Positions 11,143 to 20,547 of a stretch of 64,000 bases of DNA are shown here, in pieces. The notes under the pieces were generated by a model that was given only the letters and a program-made list of their open reading frames with translations, was not told the origin of the DNA and made no database searches. The stretch is from NCBI GenBank assembly GCA_028641055.1, contig CM054060.1, forward strand, positions 243,316,833 to 243,380,832, written 5' to 3'. How positions within the stretch are numbered: the first letter of the stretch is position 1; every line of letters begins with the position of its first letter. A program made the translations under genes and the position numbers. This stretch comes from Alopecurus myosuroides (Eukaryota > Streptophyta > Magnoliopsida > Poales > Poaceae).

Positions 11143-14142
11143 CTATTTGTCGGTCATCCCAGTCCCTACTACGACAAATTTTGTCGGATCTTTGGGATCT
11201 AGGATTACCTGTCTTGTATTCTCGGACGCCTTGAAGCTATCTGTTGGCTTCCGAGTTTCTTTTCCTGCCGGCATTTCTTTCGGCGATACCTCCTTGGCTA
11301 ACTCCTTCAGTTCCTCCTTTGCTATGACTCTCTGAGCGCAAAGGGCGTTTTCTTTCTCCAACTCATTTGCCAGCTTAAAATCACCGGCAATGGTGATTAC
11401 TCCTCCTTTTGGTCCTGGCATCTTCAGCTTGTTGTAGATATAACATGACCTTGCCATAAATTTGGCGAAAGCCGGACGTCCGAGTATTGCGTGATACACG
11501 CTTTCGAACGGCACAACTTCGAAGGATACTTTTTCCTGCCGGAAGTGATCTTTATCTCCGAAGGTGACATCTAGGGAAATTTCTCCTAGGGATCGTGCTT
11601 GCCTGCCAGGAACAATGCCATGGAAGCGTATATTGCTGTAGTTGAGCTGGGACTCGGAGATCTTCAAGTGCTTTAGCGTATCCAGGTACATTATGTTAAT
11701 GCTGGATCCTCCATCCATCAGCACCCTTTTTAGCCTAATGTTTTGAACAATAGGGCTTACAACAAGAGCTTGCGTGCCGGGTTCCGGGATATTTCCAGGA
11801 TGATCAGACTGATCCCAGGTAATTGGTGTGTTGGAGTACTTCAAGAATTTTGGGGTTGCAGGAACAACCGCGTTTATTTCTCGAAGTGTCCTTTTGGCTA
11901 CCTTTGCTGACGGGGTTGCTAGGAAAGTTAACATTGCTTCTCCGTCAACTCTCGGAAATTTGGGTTCGCCTTTTCGCTGTTGTTCCTGGATTTTGTCATC
12001 AGTGTCCGATTCACTGTCTTCTTTTTCAGCTTCTGGCTTTTGTTTGGCAGGCTTCCTCTTGGAACCCTTCCCCTTATTTCCGGATCCTGCATTGCCTTTC
12101 ATATGCTTGTTTAGCCGGCATTGCGCATTTGTATGGGTAGGTTTGCCAAATTGAGAGTGGTGGACGCAGGGTTCCGACTTAATTCTCTCCCATTCTTCGG
12201 GAGTGTAATTGATTGGATCTGGACTGCGGCCTTTCCACTTGTTCACCTTTTCTCCTCCAAAGGCTATGTTCACCTCTTTGGGTTTGGTTGTTGATTCTGA
12301 AGTTCCTTTTTTGTCAGAACGAGGGGCTTTCTTGGCAAGTATCAATGTATCAATATTGCCACCTCTTGCTCTGATGTCATCCTCGGCTGCAGCATGTTCG
12401 TTGGCGGTTGTAAGCATGGATCCGAGATCTCTGTGCTGTTTGGAACCAACCATGAACGGTACAAGTCCGGGTTTCAGGCCATTGACGAAAGCGTGCATTG
12501 CTTGTACGTCAGTTACTCCAGAACAACTATTCTTCATTGCTGTCCATCTAGAGATGAAATCCACGTATGGTTCATCCTCAAATTGAGTGCAACGGTTGAG
12601 TTGGTTGATGCTGTTCGGGCGTTTGTATGTTCCCCGAAAATGCTGAGTGAATACTCTCGCCATATCATCCCAACTGTCGACAGTTCTTGAAGGTAATCCA
12701 TTGATCCAATCTCTGGCTCCTTCCAGCAACATTAGGGGAAGAAACTTGACAGCTTCCAGGTCTGTCCCATTGTTGATCTGGACGGCTGTATAGTAGTCTG
12801 AGAGCCAGGTATCCGGATTTGTACTGCCGGTATACTTTTGATAGGTTGGACCAACTTTGGCGAAGCCAGAATGCAGGGTTATTCTTCGTATCCTGTCAGT
12901 GAAGCACTTAGGACCGAAATATAAATCATCCTTTTCTGCTCTATCAATATGTGCAGAATATCTTCCGGCTGAATGGACAGAAGGGGATCTGCTCCTTTCT
13001 TTTCCATTGTTGCGCGGACGCGCTTTTCCGGGGTTGTTTCTATCTCTTCCGTTGTCGCGCCCTTTTGGATGAGGTGGAGTTCTGCTCCTGTGCCTCTCTT
13101 TGTCCTTGGGCGGTGTCCGAGATCTTTCACGCCTGTGAGGTGTATTATATCTTCCAGCTTTCTCGGCTGGGTTTCTCGGAGGTGGCATTATTTTGCCGTC
13201 ATTCCGGTTTTTGTCTTCCCGATCGTGTGGCTTGTATCCGTCTTTCGGGAGATGGGGTCCGGTTCTAGACGCTGCGTCCCGGTTGTCGGGATTTTTCTTG
13301 TCTTTCCTCGGATCCTCCTTTTTGTTGTCTGAATCTCCGGGTCCTTCAGGTCCAGGTGCTCCAGCAGCGCAAGTAGCTGTTTTGCATAAGGCGGAATTAT
13401 CATGCAGCCTTCCAGATCGCTCTTGCCCCCGCTGTTGTTGTTGCAATGCTTTTCCTAAGAAAGCATACACCCCTTGAAGTTTTTCCCCGTTGGAGTACAG
13501 ATCGTTATTGAGGATGGCGAACGCTGCTTCCGCGTTTTCTGCTGCGGTTTTATATATTGGTTCGCCCCTGGCATCTTTGCCGTTTACCCGCATTTGCCAA
13601 GATGGGTTATGGAACCTTTCTTTCGGCGGCAGATCTTCCGGCTTTGCAATTCCGGGTAATCTTGTAGGTTTGATGGCAGATCTATTCTTTCTCTCGTACT
13701 CCTCTATTTCTTCCTTCATGATTTTGATATCATGTTGGGTTTTTTGGAGGTGTTCCCGAGATCTGAGTAGGCGTTGCTGCTGCCTTTGGAAAGCTTGCCT
13801 CCTGGCTTCCAGCATCTCAGGGGGCTCGCTTGGTCCTACAGGTGTTTGCAGTAATTCTTGCTCTTCCTGTTCTGTCATTGGCAGGACAGGGATCTCCTTT
13901 TTCTTCTCCACAGGCTTTTCTCCGCTTACTTCTCCTATTTCCAGGTTTTCTTCAGCTGCATATGCTAGCTTTTTCTTCCGGAGTTTTTTGGCGGATTTGT
14001 GCCTTTTCTTGGAAGAGGGAGGTTTTTTGACAGGTTCGTCTTCTGTCATCTCCTTGACGTTAGGGAATATTGGAGATGCTTCTCCTTCTTCTCTCTCTTC
14101 CCCTGGTGGAGGAGTTTTTTGGGCTTTCCTGGCTGCCGGCAT
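11143..14142 (-). CDS. gag-pro: Element II Gag-protease ORF
   Basis: 999 codons from ATG 14142 to TAG 11143-11145. There is a Lys-rich N-terminus and a coiled coil at about residues 108-155. A basic region rich in SR/RS and RE/RD pairs lies at about 335-390. A Retrotrans_gag domain lies at about 420-560 (KYTGSTNPDTWLSDYY, MLLEGARDWINGLP, FTQHFRGTYKRP). A zinc-knuckle-like C/H cluster (CVHHSQFGKPTHTNAQC) is at about 659-675, and an aspartic protease site (LMDGGSSINIMY) at about 810. The ATG at 14142 is probably not the ancestral start. The leader ORF 14060-14836 overlaps it in another frame, and in element VI the equivalent region is one frame. Confidence 0.9.
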   Translation of the reverse strand: MPAARKAQKTPPPGEEREEGEASPIFPNVKEMTEDEPVKKPPSSKKRHKSAKKLRKKKLAYAAEENLEIGEVSGEKPVEKKKEIPVLPMTEQEEQELLQTPVGPSEPPEMLEARRQAFQRQQQRLLRSREHLQKTQHDIKIMKEEIEEYERKNRSAIKPTRLPGIAKPEDLPPKERFHNPSWQMRVNGKDARGEPIYKTAAENAEAAFAILNNDLYSNGEKLQGVYAFLGKALQQQQRGQERSGRLHDNSALCKTATCAAGAPGPEGPGDSDNKKEDPRKDKKNPDNRDAASRTGPHLPKDGYKPHDREDKNRNDGKIMPPPRNPAEKAGRYNTPHRRERSRTPPKDKERHRSRTPPHPKGRDNGRDRNNPGKARPRNNGKERSRSPSVHSAGRYSAHIDRAEKDDLYFGPKCFTDRIRRITLHSGFAKVGPTYQKYTGSTNPDTWLSDYYTAVQINNGTDLEAVKFLPLMLLEGARDWINGLPSRTVDSWDDMARVFTQHFRGTYKRPNSINQLNRCTQFEDEPYVDFISRWTAMKNSCSGVTDVQAMHAFVNGLKPGLVPFMVGSKQHRDLGSMLTTANEHAAAEDDIRARGGNIDTLILAKKAPRSDKKGTSESTTKPKEVNIAFGGEKVNKWKGRSPDPINYTPEEWERIKSEPCVHHSQFGKPTHTNAQCRLNKHMKGNAGSGNKGKGSKRKPAKQKPEAEKEDSESDTDDKIQEQQRKGEPKFPRVDGEAMLTFLATPSAKVAKRTLREINAVVPATPKFLKYSNTPITWDQSDHPGNIPEPGTQALVVSPIVQNIRLKRVLMDGGSSINIMYLDTLKHLKISESQLNYSNIRFHGIVPGRQARSLGEISLDVTFGDKDHFRQEKVSFEVVPFESVYHAILGRPAFAKFMARSCYIYNKLKMPGPKGGVITIAGDFKLANELEKENALCAQRVIAKEELKELAKEVSPKEMPAGKETRKPTDSFKASENTRQVILDPKDPTKFVVVGTGMTDK

Positions 14143-14836
14143 CCGTGATTTCTGCAGGTTTTGCCATTAGCACTTCATGGAAACCCTCTTGAAGAGATTT
14201 TACCTTCTTTTCGAAGGCATCCTCATCTTCATCTTCGGAGTCGAATTTATCTGATCCGGTGTCCGACTCCAATCTTGCCTCAATAGCAGCTAGCACAGAT
14301 TCGGCTTCCGAGTTTGCCGTTGTGCTGGTGGATGTCGGATCTTCCGTCTGGGTGACGGGTAGTGGTTCTTCCGTCTCTGTGACGGGTGTATCATTGTCTG
14401 CCTCCTGCACGGGATTTCCATCTTCCGTGTTTTCAGCGACCTCAGATTGCACCATGCCGATAAAGTGTGAATCACCTTGTTGTCGGCGATCTGAGCAAAA
14501 TCCGGCATCATAGTCGTCCTCGACTGGGTATAGGGCGGGTGGGATAAATTTGCTTCCACCGCAAAACCCCATAGCCTCTGCGGTTAATCCGATAAAGATG
14601 TTAGCAGATCCGATCGGAAGCACGCAGGCACTTACCAGGTGGTTTTGCGCCGGTATGTATGATCCGTTGTCGAGGAAGCGCCCGACGTCGTTGTCGAATT
14701 CCAAGCTTCCGACAGTGATTGATCTTCCGATTCCGCCGAGTATCCCCGATCGGAACTTTACGCCTGACGTCGTTTGCCCCACGGTGGGCGCCAACTGTCG
14801 AGACATCGTAGTAGTTTTCATAGACGGGGGTGCCAT
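14060..14836 (-). CDS. Element II leader ORF starting in the LTR and crossing the primer site
   Basis: 258 codons from ATG 14836 inside the 5' LTR. The frame runs through the primer-binding site, which is translated QLAPTVG. The middle and C-terminus are acidic (TETEEPLPVTQTEDP, SEDEDEDAFEKK). It overlaps the first 83 nt of the Gag-protease ORF in a different frame. One A fewer in the run at 14115-14120 would put both in one frame. Element VI has the same RQLAPTVG segment continuous with a coiled coil, so this is probably the true N-terminus of Gag, split here by an indel. It has no recognised domain. Confidence 0.6.
   Translation of the reverse strand: MAPPSMKTTTMSRQLAPTVGQTTSGVKFRSGILGGIGRSITVGSLEFDNDVGRFLDNGSYIPAQNHLVSACVLPIGSANIFIGLTAEAMGFCGGSKFIPPALYPVEDDYDAGFCSDRRQQGDSHFIGMVQSEVAENTEDGNPVQEADNDTPVTETEEPLPVTQTEDPTSTSTTANSEAESVLAAIEARLESDTGSDKFDSEDEDEDAFEKKVKSLQEGFHEVLMAKPAEITDAGSQESPKNSSTRGRERRRRSISNIP
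14776..14795 (-). promoter_or_regulatory. Primer-binding site of element II
   Basis: On the minus strand TTGGCGCCCACCGTGGGG follows the LTR end (CGACA) after one base. This sequence is characteristic of Tat/Retand-type Gypsy elements and differs from the initiator-Met site used by elements I, III, IV and the Copia element. Confidence 0.85.
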
Positions 14837-15369
14837 GAGACTACGGTAGAGACGTGGGGTAACGGAACGGCGTAGTAACACAGAACACGGGATTTTACCC
14901 AGGTTCGGTACGTCGCGACAGTACGGCGTACCTACTCCTGCCTTTCTCACTATAAGGGACTAAAGCCCGTAAATCTGGGTTACAGTGTGAGGGAATAGAT
15001 CTAGCTTATTCGGCGAGGATGAGCTTCTCGGCGAGATAACCTAGAACTTAGAGCTTATTGAACTCGTGAACCTGTGTCTAACTTCTTGAATCTATCCTCT
15101 GTCCGGCTTTATATAATAGCCGGACTAGGGCTTACAGATTAGGAAACCTAGAAGACTACGTTTAACTTGTAACTTGGAAAATAAGGAATCCGTCTTCTCC
15201 TCCAAGCCAGATCACGTGGGCCGTGATCCGGGTTCTTCTAGAATCCGGCTTCTGCGCGTCGGACTACTGGGCCGCCCAATGGACCTAAGCCCACTACCTT
15301 GAAGGCCACCCTGGTAGTCCGGCTCTCTGTCTACCATCTTCTATACCCCTATTCAGTATATATCCGACA
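14796..15369 (-). repeat. Element II 5' LTR
   Basis: 574 bp, identical by eye to 3426-3999. On the minus strand it begins TGTCGGATAT and ends TCTCGACA. The promoter TATA lies in the inverted repeat 15101-15125, and the leader ORF ATG (14836) is within the LTR downstream of it. Confidence 0.95.
15101..15125 (-). promoter_or_regulatory. Element II promoter: TATA box in a perfect inverted repeat
   Basis: 8-bp arms GTCCGGCT / AGCCGGAC flank the 9-nt centre, ATTATATAA on the element's sense strand. The centre offers a TATA-like sequence in both directions. The same module is at 3731-3755 in the other LTR, and an analogous one with different arms is at 62384-62406 in element VI. Confidence 0.75.
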
Positions 15370-18300
15370 CATATCATTCCACATTGATCAACTAATAAAA
15401 TGGTGTTTTTGTTTCCATTAATTAAGTTTCCAACTTGGGTTCAAATTCAAGCAATCATCAACAGCACTTAATTTGAAAGTTATAAAAATACCAAACAAGT
15501 TATAATCACATTTGTGCTATTTAATCTATAGGGGTCACCCTAATAAAAACATGGTTTTCTTTATTTAATTATCAAATTACCCAAATTCAAACCAACTCAC
15601 TAAACATCACCTCTTTTGAAATTATAAAAATAATCCAAACCTTTTTTGTGCTCTTTGTTTCCAATTAAATGCTTTGATCACCCTATTATTAAAACAATAT
15701 TGACAATAACCCTTTAATAATAAATTCAATCACATAATCCAAGTTCAAACAGCACCAACTTCCAAGTCATGAAAACTAACAAACTATTCCAATAATTTTA
15801 ATCACTTTAATAATAGGGTTCACCCTATTATTTTTGTTGTTTTCTTTATTACTCAATTAAGTTGCCATTTATTTAGATTCAAACCAAATGACAAAACAAC
15901 AAATAGTTTTCAAATTTCCAAAAACCAAGTTGTCATGGGGTAGATGTTGAGCTAACAAAACCCCCTGATTTTCCCCTAAATTTTTAAAGCTCAAAATCTT
16001 ATCTTTTCCTTCCATTTGGTTTTCCACAAAAAAAAATAAAAATAAAACAAACAGAAATAATAAAAAGAAAGCGCGCAGCAGCTAAGCCTAGACCCCGGCC
16101 CAGCCCAACTACACCTACCCGCAGTCGGCCCGCATACCCCTTCGCTGCCGTCACCGTCGTCCCGCGGTACGGCAGCACATCCGTGCGTGCCACCGCGGCA
16201 CTGTCGCTGTTCGACGGCCGATCGCGCGCCACTCCGGGCTATTTAGCTAGCCCTAGCTTCCCTGGCGCCTAACCCTAGCTATCGGCCACCCTCTCCCCTC
16301 GCGATCGCCGCCGTCTACTCCCTCTGCCACCTGCCTCCCCCTACTGAACTTCGCCACCGTCGACGCTCTCTGAAACCGACATGGACGCCACCGCTACCGT
16401 GCGCCAGCTCCCCAATCGAGCCCGGGGATCGACACCCCGTGTCTCCCTCAACCTCGACGACATCGAATCGGCCGCTGCGAACCACTGGATCGACACCGCG
16501 TCCCTCGTCGTCTCCGGCCACCGCGACGCCCTCTCTGAACTTCTGCTCGTCGCCGTCGCAGTCGACCGCCGTCTTCCACGCCGAGCACGGGGATCGAGCC
16601 AGCACCTCCCCGTCGTCCTTCTGGACACCTACATCGCGCGCGAGCGGGCCCGTAGCCACGCCGCCATCCAGTTGCTGTCGCCGGCCACGTCGTCCCCGCG
16701 CCTATGCTTCCGCGACGAACGCCGGTGAGCAACCACCGTTTCCCTCCTCCTCCTCCTTGTACCTGCTCCACGCATCTGCACCCGTTCGCCACCACAGCAG
16801 CACCATCACATCGAGCACGTATTGCCGTTGATCGTCGGCACCGCTCCGTCACTGTCGGAATTCAGACAAGCAGACGGTCGTCAGTTAACTGAACATCTAC
16901 GACTAACACCTTAACCTCTCTGCGCCTCCGTTACCTGACAACGAAACACAACAGCCCAAATGGTTCAGACTCACGCAGCGCAAGCGAGGGATCCTGTGTT
17001 CGATCCCTGGCTCTCGCGGGGATAAACCCCACTTTTTTCCCTCGAGTGCTGACAGGGAGGGCCCCCTGTCAGCCTCTCACGTTGCCACACAAGCGCATGG
17101 TTCCCTGGGCCCTCCTGGCAGTGTCTGGCTATGGTTCCAGTGCGGTGTAAAAAAATGTTTAACCCGTTCTGTTTGCTAATTTCTTTTAATTCACAGAAAT
17201 AAACCCTAAACTTAAACCTTTAATAACTTTTAATCTATAACTCTAAAAAATAAAAGCTATATATGTTTATTGCTCTAAATTAAATAATCTTTCCAAATAA
17301 TCTATTTGTGTACTGTTTTGAAAATTCCAAATGCATTTAAAATTCAAATTTGAATAATTCAAATGTAATTTGCAATAATTCATAAATAATTCATACTAAT
17401 TCCAAATAAGGCAAATAAAATATGTTTTCCATACCTTTTTGAATGTCCTATTCAAATATAATTTTTGTTTCCTTGTTTGTATAATTTAAATTGCCTAAAT
17501 AATTTAATACTTGTTTAATCCACTTAAAAATTGCTACAATCATAACTTGCTTAATATAAAATATTTTTGGACATGCAAAATATGTTTTCAAACCAGAAAA
17601 CCCTAACCTTTCCAAATATGAACTCTAATTAATATTTTGAACAATTAAAATTCAATTAATATTCCTATTTGAATTAATTCCAATTTAAAACTTGTTTAAT
17701 ATTGTCTAAGTCATAATAAATTCATCCTAACTCCTATTTCAAAATTTAAAACATGTAATCCAACTAAAATTTGATGTAATTTCCAAATATAAATTTTGTT
17801 TGCTGTTTTAAATAATTTAAATTGCTGAAAACAACTGTTTCTGAATTATTGCATTTAAAATTGCCAAAAAAATAACTTGCTCATTTTAAATCCAATTTCC
17901 ACAAATGAAATATGTTTTCCATGCAAAATTAAACCCTCTTTCCAAATATAAACTTTGTTTTATGTTTTGAATAATTAAAATTGGTTAAATATTTCAAACC
18001 GTGTTTATTTCATTTAAAATTGGTAATTTCATAACTTGATCAAAACAAATTCTTTTGGGACATATAAAATATGTTTTCAAACCCTAAAAATATAAACTTT
18101 TGAAATATGAATTTGGTTTAATGTTTTGAACAAATAAAAATTCAAATAAGTTCATGTTTGAATTAAATTCATTTAATACTTGCTTAAACTAGTTTAATTC
18201 ATAAATAATTTATTTGAAATCCTTTTTCAACAAGTGAAACATGTAATCCACCCAAAATCTTGTGTTCTTTTCAAATATGAACTTTGTTATCTATTTTGAA

Positions 18301-20533
18301 CAATTAAAATTGATGAACACAATAATTGTTGGTGTGACATGTCTAAGTAACCCAGAATTTCTAAACTTACTGAATGATTTCCAAAACTTGTTAACTCCTT
18401 GTATCACTTGCATCTATTATTGTTATTTGATGTTATTTTGTTGTTAACATCATGCATGCATCATGCTAACAACTTTCACATGATAATTAAATTGTAGATC
18501 ATTTGTTTCCACTTATTTCATGGACTCTTGCCATATGCAATCCAATTGCATATTGATCCATTTAAATTGTGTTACCATGTTAGCTAGTTTATTTTGAAGC
18601 AACCCTTAACTTGTCATGCATCATATTTGATTGTGCACTATGCCATGATAATGATTGCTTATATTTCTGCATTTGTTTGTTTGCTTCTTCTCGGATACAC
18701 GACGACGTTGAGACCGACGATACTTACGACACCCCTTCTAAGGAGTTAGCTCAGTACCAGGCTACTGGGTTTTGCAGGCAAGTTATCACTCACATGAACC
18801 ATCGTGTTCCTTTCAACATTGGTTACCGATACTTTCCGTTGTCTATTCTGCTAGCCCTATGATTAGTTGCTTCTGTTACGAACCTATCACATGTATCCTT
18901 TAACCCTGATATTGCCTCACCTCCATACCTATAACCATTGCTTGTTGCCCGTGTCTTACTAGCAGGCTTAGGTTGTTTTGCTCGAGTCTGTTACCCGTTA
19001 CTTTCTATTATTATTTCTATTATGTTCTGGGGGCTCGATGTTTAATCAATCAATCATGCTAATGTTATTATTAATAATAATTTGATGATAAGGCACCGGC
19101 AGGAGGCCCTGTGTGGTTTTGAGGCCTGCTAGTGTCGACCCTAATAGGAAAAGGGTCTTGTCTACTGATCCATGATGAGCGCACTACCCGCATGTGGGAA
19201 GCGAGTATGGGCGCCCCCCTCAACTTGACCTGATTCGCATCTCGTCCAAATCGCCTCATTTAGTTCGTGTTTTCCATTTGCCGCATGCATGTTTTTGCGA
19301 GCCCAGGCCAGGGTGGAACTTTCGTAGTCGGCATATAGGGGGACACGTTCTTAGAGTGCTATGAGGGTCCATTTTCTTCTGGGATCGATTAGCCGTGCGC
19401 CCAAGGTGCTTTGGGCTTGATGCGAAGAATGGTTGGTTGTGTTGAGTGCCCCGCTTGGTGGGGTGATCTCCCATCTGGCGGGTTATTCATGCGTGTACGG
19501 CCAAATTGGTGCAACCCTGCAGGGATAATCTTCTCGAGAAGCCGTGTTTTCCGCGGTTATGGATTACTTGGTGAAAGTACTGGCTAAAAAGTACTCAGGA
19601 CAACTTAAACATAATGATAAAAAATGTTACACCCAATGATTAATAACTTGACTAGTAATAGGTTGATGACACCATAACTTGATTCACCTTTAATACAACT
19701 GTGTGAGTTATCCTTGGATTGCTTCTTTGGATAAGGGGCGAGATCCAGGATGGGTTTGTTTGAAGTTATCTTTCAGTTGGTTACAATCCTCGATCTTATC
19801 TCCTTTCTGTTAGCCGGAAGTGGTAGAATCTCTGTAGTTGGTTAGCGCAGCCAGTTGCAGCATCTTTTATATCCCCTCTCTTCCGTTGAACCCAAGGCAT
19901 CTGTGCTTGGTGTTGACGGGTTACACTTTGGTGAACTGTGAGTCTTGCTTGCCAGTACGTTTATGTACTGACCCCTTTGGGGCTGTGGTTTCCGCAGACC
20001 TACGTTTCCGAGGATCTACATGGTGGCTACTACGTGGAGTATGACGAGACTGCTGACGAGTAGATAGCGGACCCGGGCAGGATCCGAGACTTCGTGGATG
20101 GGCTCCGTCTGTTTGTTTCCGACCTCTTAGGCCTATTTGGTTCTTGTCTGTACTCAGACATGTTGAATGCTTCCGCTGTGATGTAATGATGTATTGTTGG
20201 GGCATGTGCCCTCTGAATGATTGTATTTGCTATCTCTGCTCTAATGAGAGCCATTTGCAACTTATTTCAATCTTTTGTGTCGTAGAGATCTGTTGTGATA
20301 TCACCTGTTCCAATGCCGTAGACGTACCATGTGTGTATGTTTTGAAGTACGTCAACGGAAGTATCTGGATTTCTACGGGATGGTTTGCGCAGACGATGAA
20401 TAGTAAGATAATGGTTGTCACACGTTTACGTGTTGGCCTGCTCATATTGAGATGCGGGTGCCGGTATGCCCCGTAAGCCATTTATCTACTGTTTGACGGA
20501 CTGTGAGTATCCCCTAGAAGTCCGGGTGCGACA
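15370..20533 (+). repeat. Element III 5' LTR, second part
   Basis: Continues the LTR interrupted by element II, starting with the second CATAT duplication. It is AT-rich to about 16050 and GC-rich to about 17130 (Pro/Arg-rich spurious ORFs, tRNA-like boxes at 16961-17010). It is then very AT-rich to about 18600 and mixed to the end GTGCGACA at 20533. It aligns with 21608-26648 with scattered substitutions and small indels. The 115-codon frame at 16381-16728 is open in both LTR copies, but recent common ancestry explains this and I do not call it a gene. Confidence 0.88.
16961..17036 (+). promoter_or_regulatory. tRNA-like A/B box pair with T-run in LTR III, left copy
   Basis: TGGTTCAGACTC (A-box-like) and GTTCGATCCC (a good match to the B-box GTTCRANNCC) are spaced about as in a tRNA gene. 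A six-T run follows about 20 bases later. The right LTR has the same pair at 23193-23242 with an eight-T run. It could be a SINE remnant or a chance match. Confidence 0.4.
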
Positions 20534-20535
20534 AA

Positions 20536-20547
20536 TGGTATCAGAGC
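20536..20547 (+). promoter_or_regulatory. Primer-binding site of element III (initiator Met tRNA)
   Basis: TGGTATCAGAGC two bases after the LTR end, the standard plant initiator-Met complement. Confidence 0.9.

Larger units (their letters stand above)
3426..15369 (-). mobile_element. Element II: complete Tat-lineage Gypsy retrotransposon
   Basis: Two 574-bp LTRs (3426-3999 and 14796-15369) show no difference that I can find by eye. CATAT duplications at 3421-3425 and 15370-15374 flank the element. On the minus strand the order is 5' LTR, TTGGCGCCCACCGTGGGG primer site, leader ORF, Gag-protease, RT, RNase H, second RNase H, integrase, then a long 3' region with a gene on the opposite strand, polypurine tract and 3' LTR. 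The second RNase H and the antisense Transposase_28-type gene are hallmarks of the Tat/Retand lineage (for example Grande and RIRE2). Gag-pol has three small lesions. Confidence 0.95.

Noticed and set aside
8599..14559. Many plus-strand ORFs opposite gag-pol of element II
   Set aside because: They are antisense shadows of the long coding frames. None has its own domain, unlike the 4542-7314 gene.
16381..16728. 115-codon ATG ORF in the GC island of LTR III, also open at 22613-22960
   Set aside because: The two copies are LTRs of one insertion and share recent ancestry, so an open frame in both is not evidence of selection. Composition is Arg/Ala-rich with no domain, and equally long frames exist on the other strand.
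18611..18862. 83-codon ORF conserved in both LTRs of element III (also 24845-25096)
   Set aside because: Conserved only because the LTRs are recent copies. Cys-rich start without a domain and no upstream promoter.
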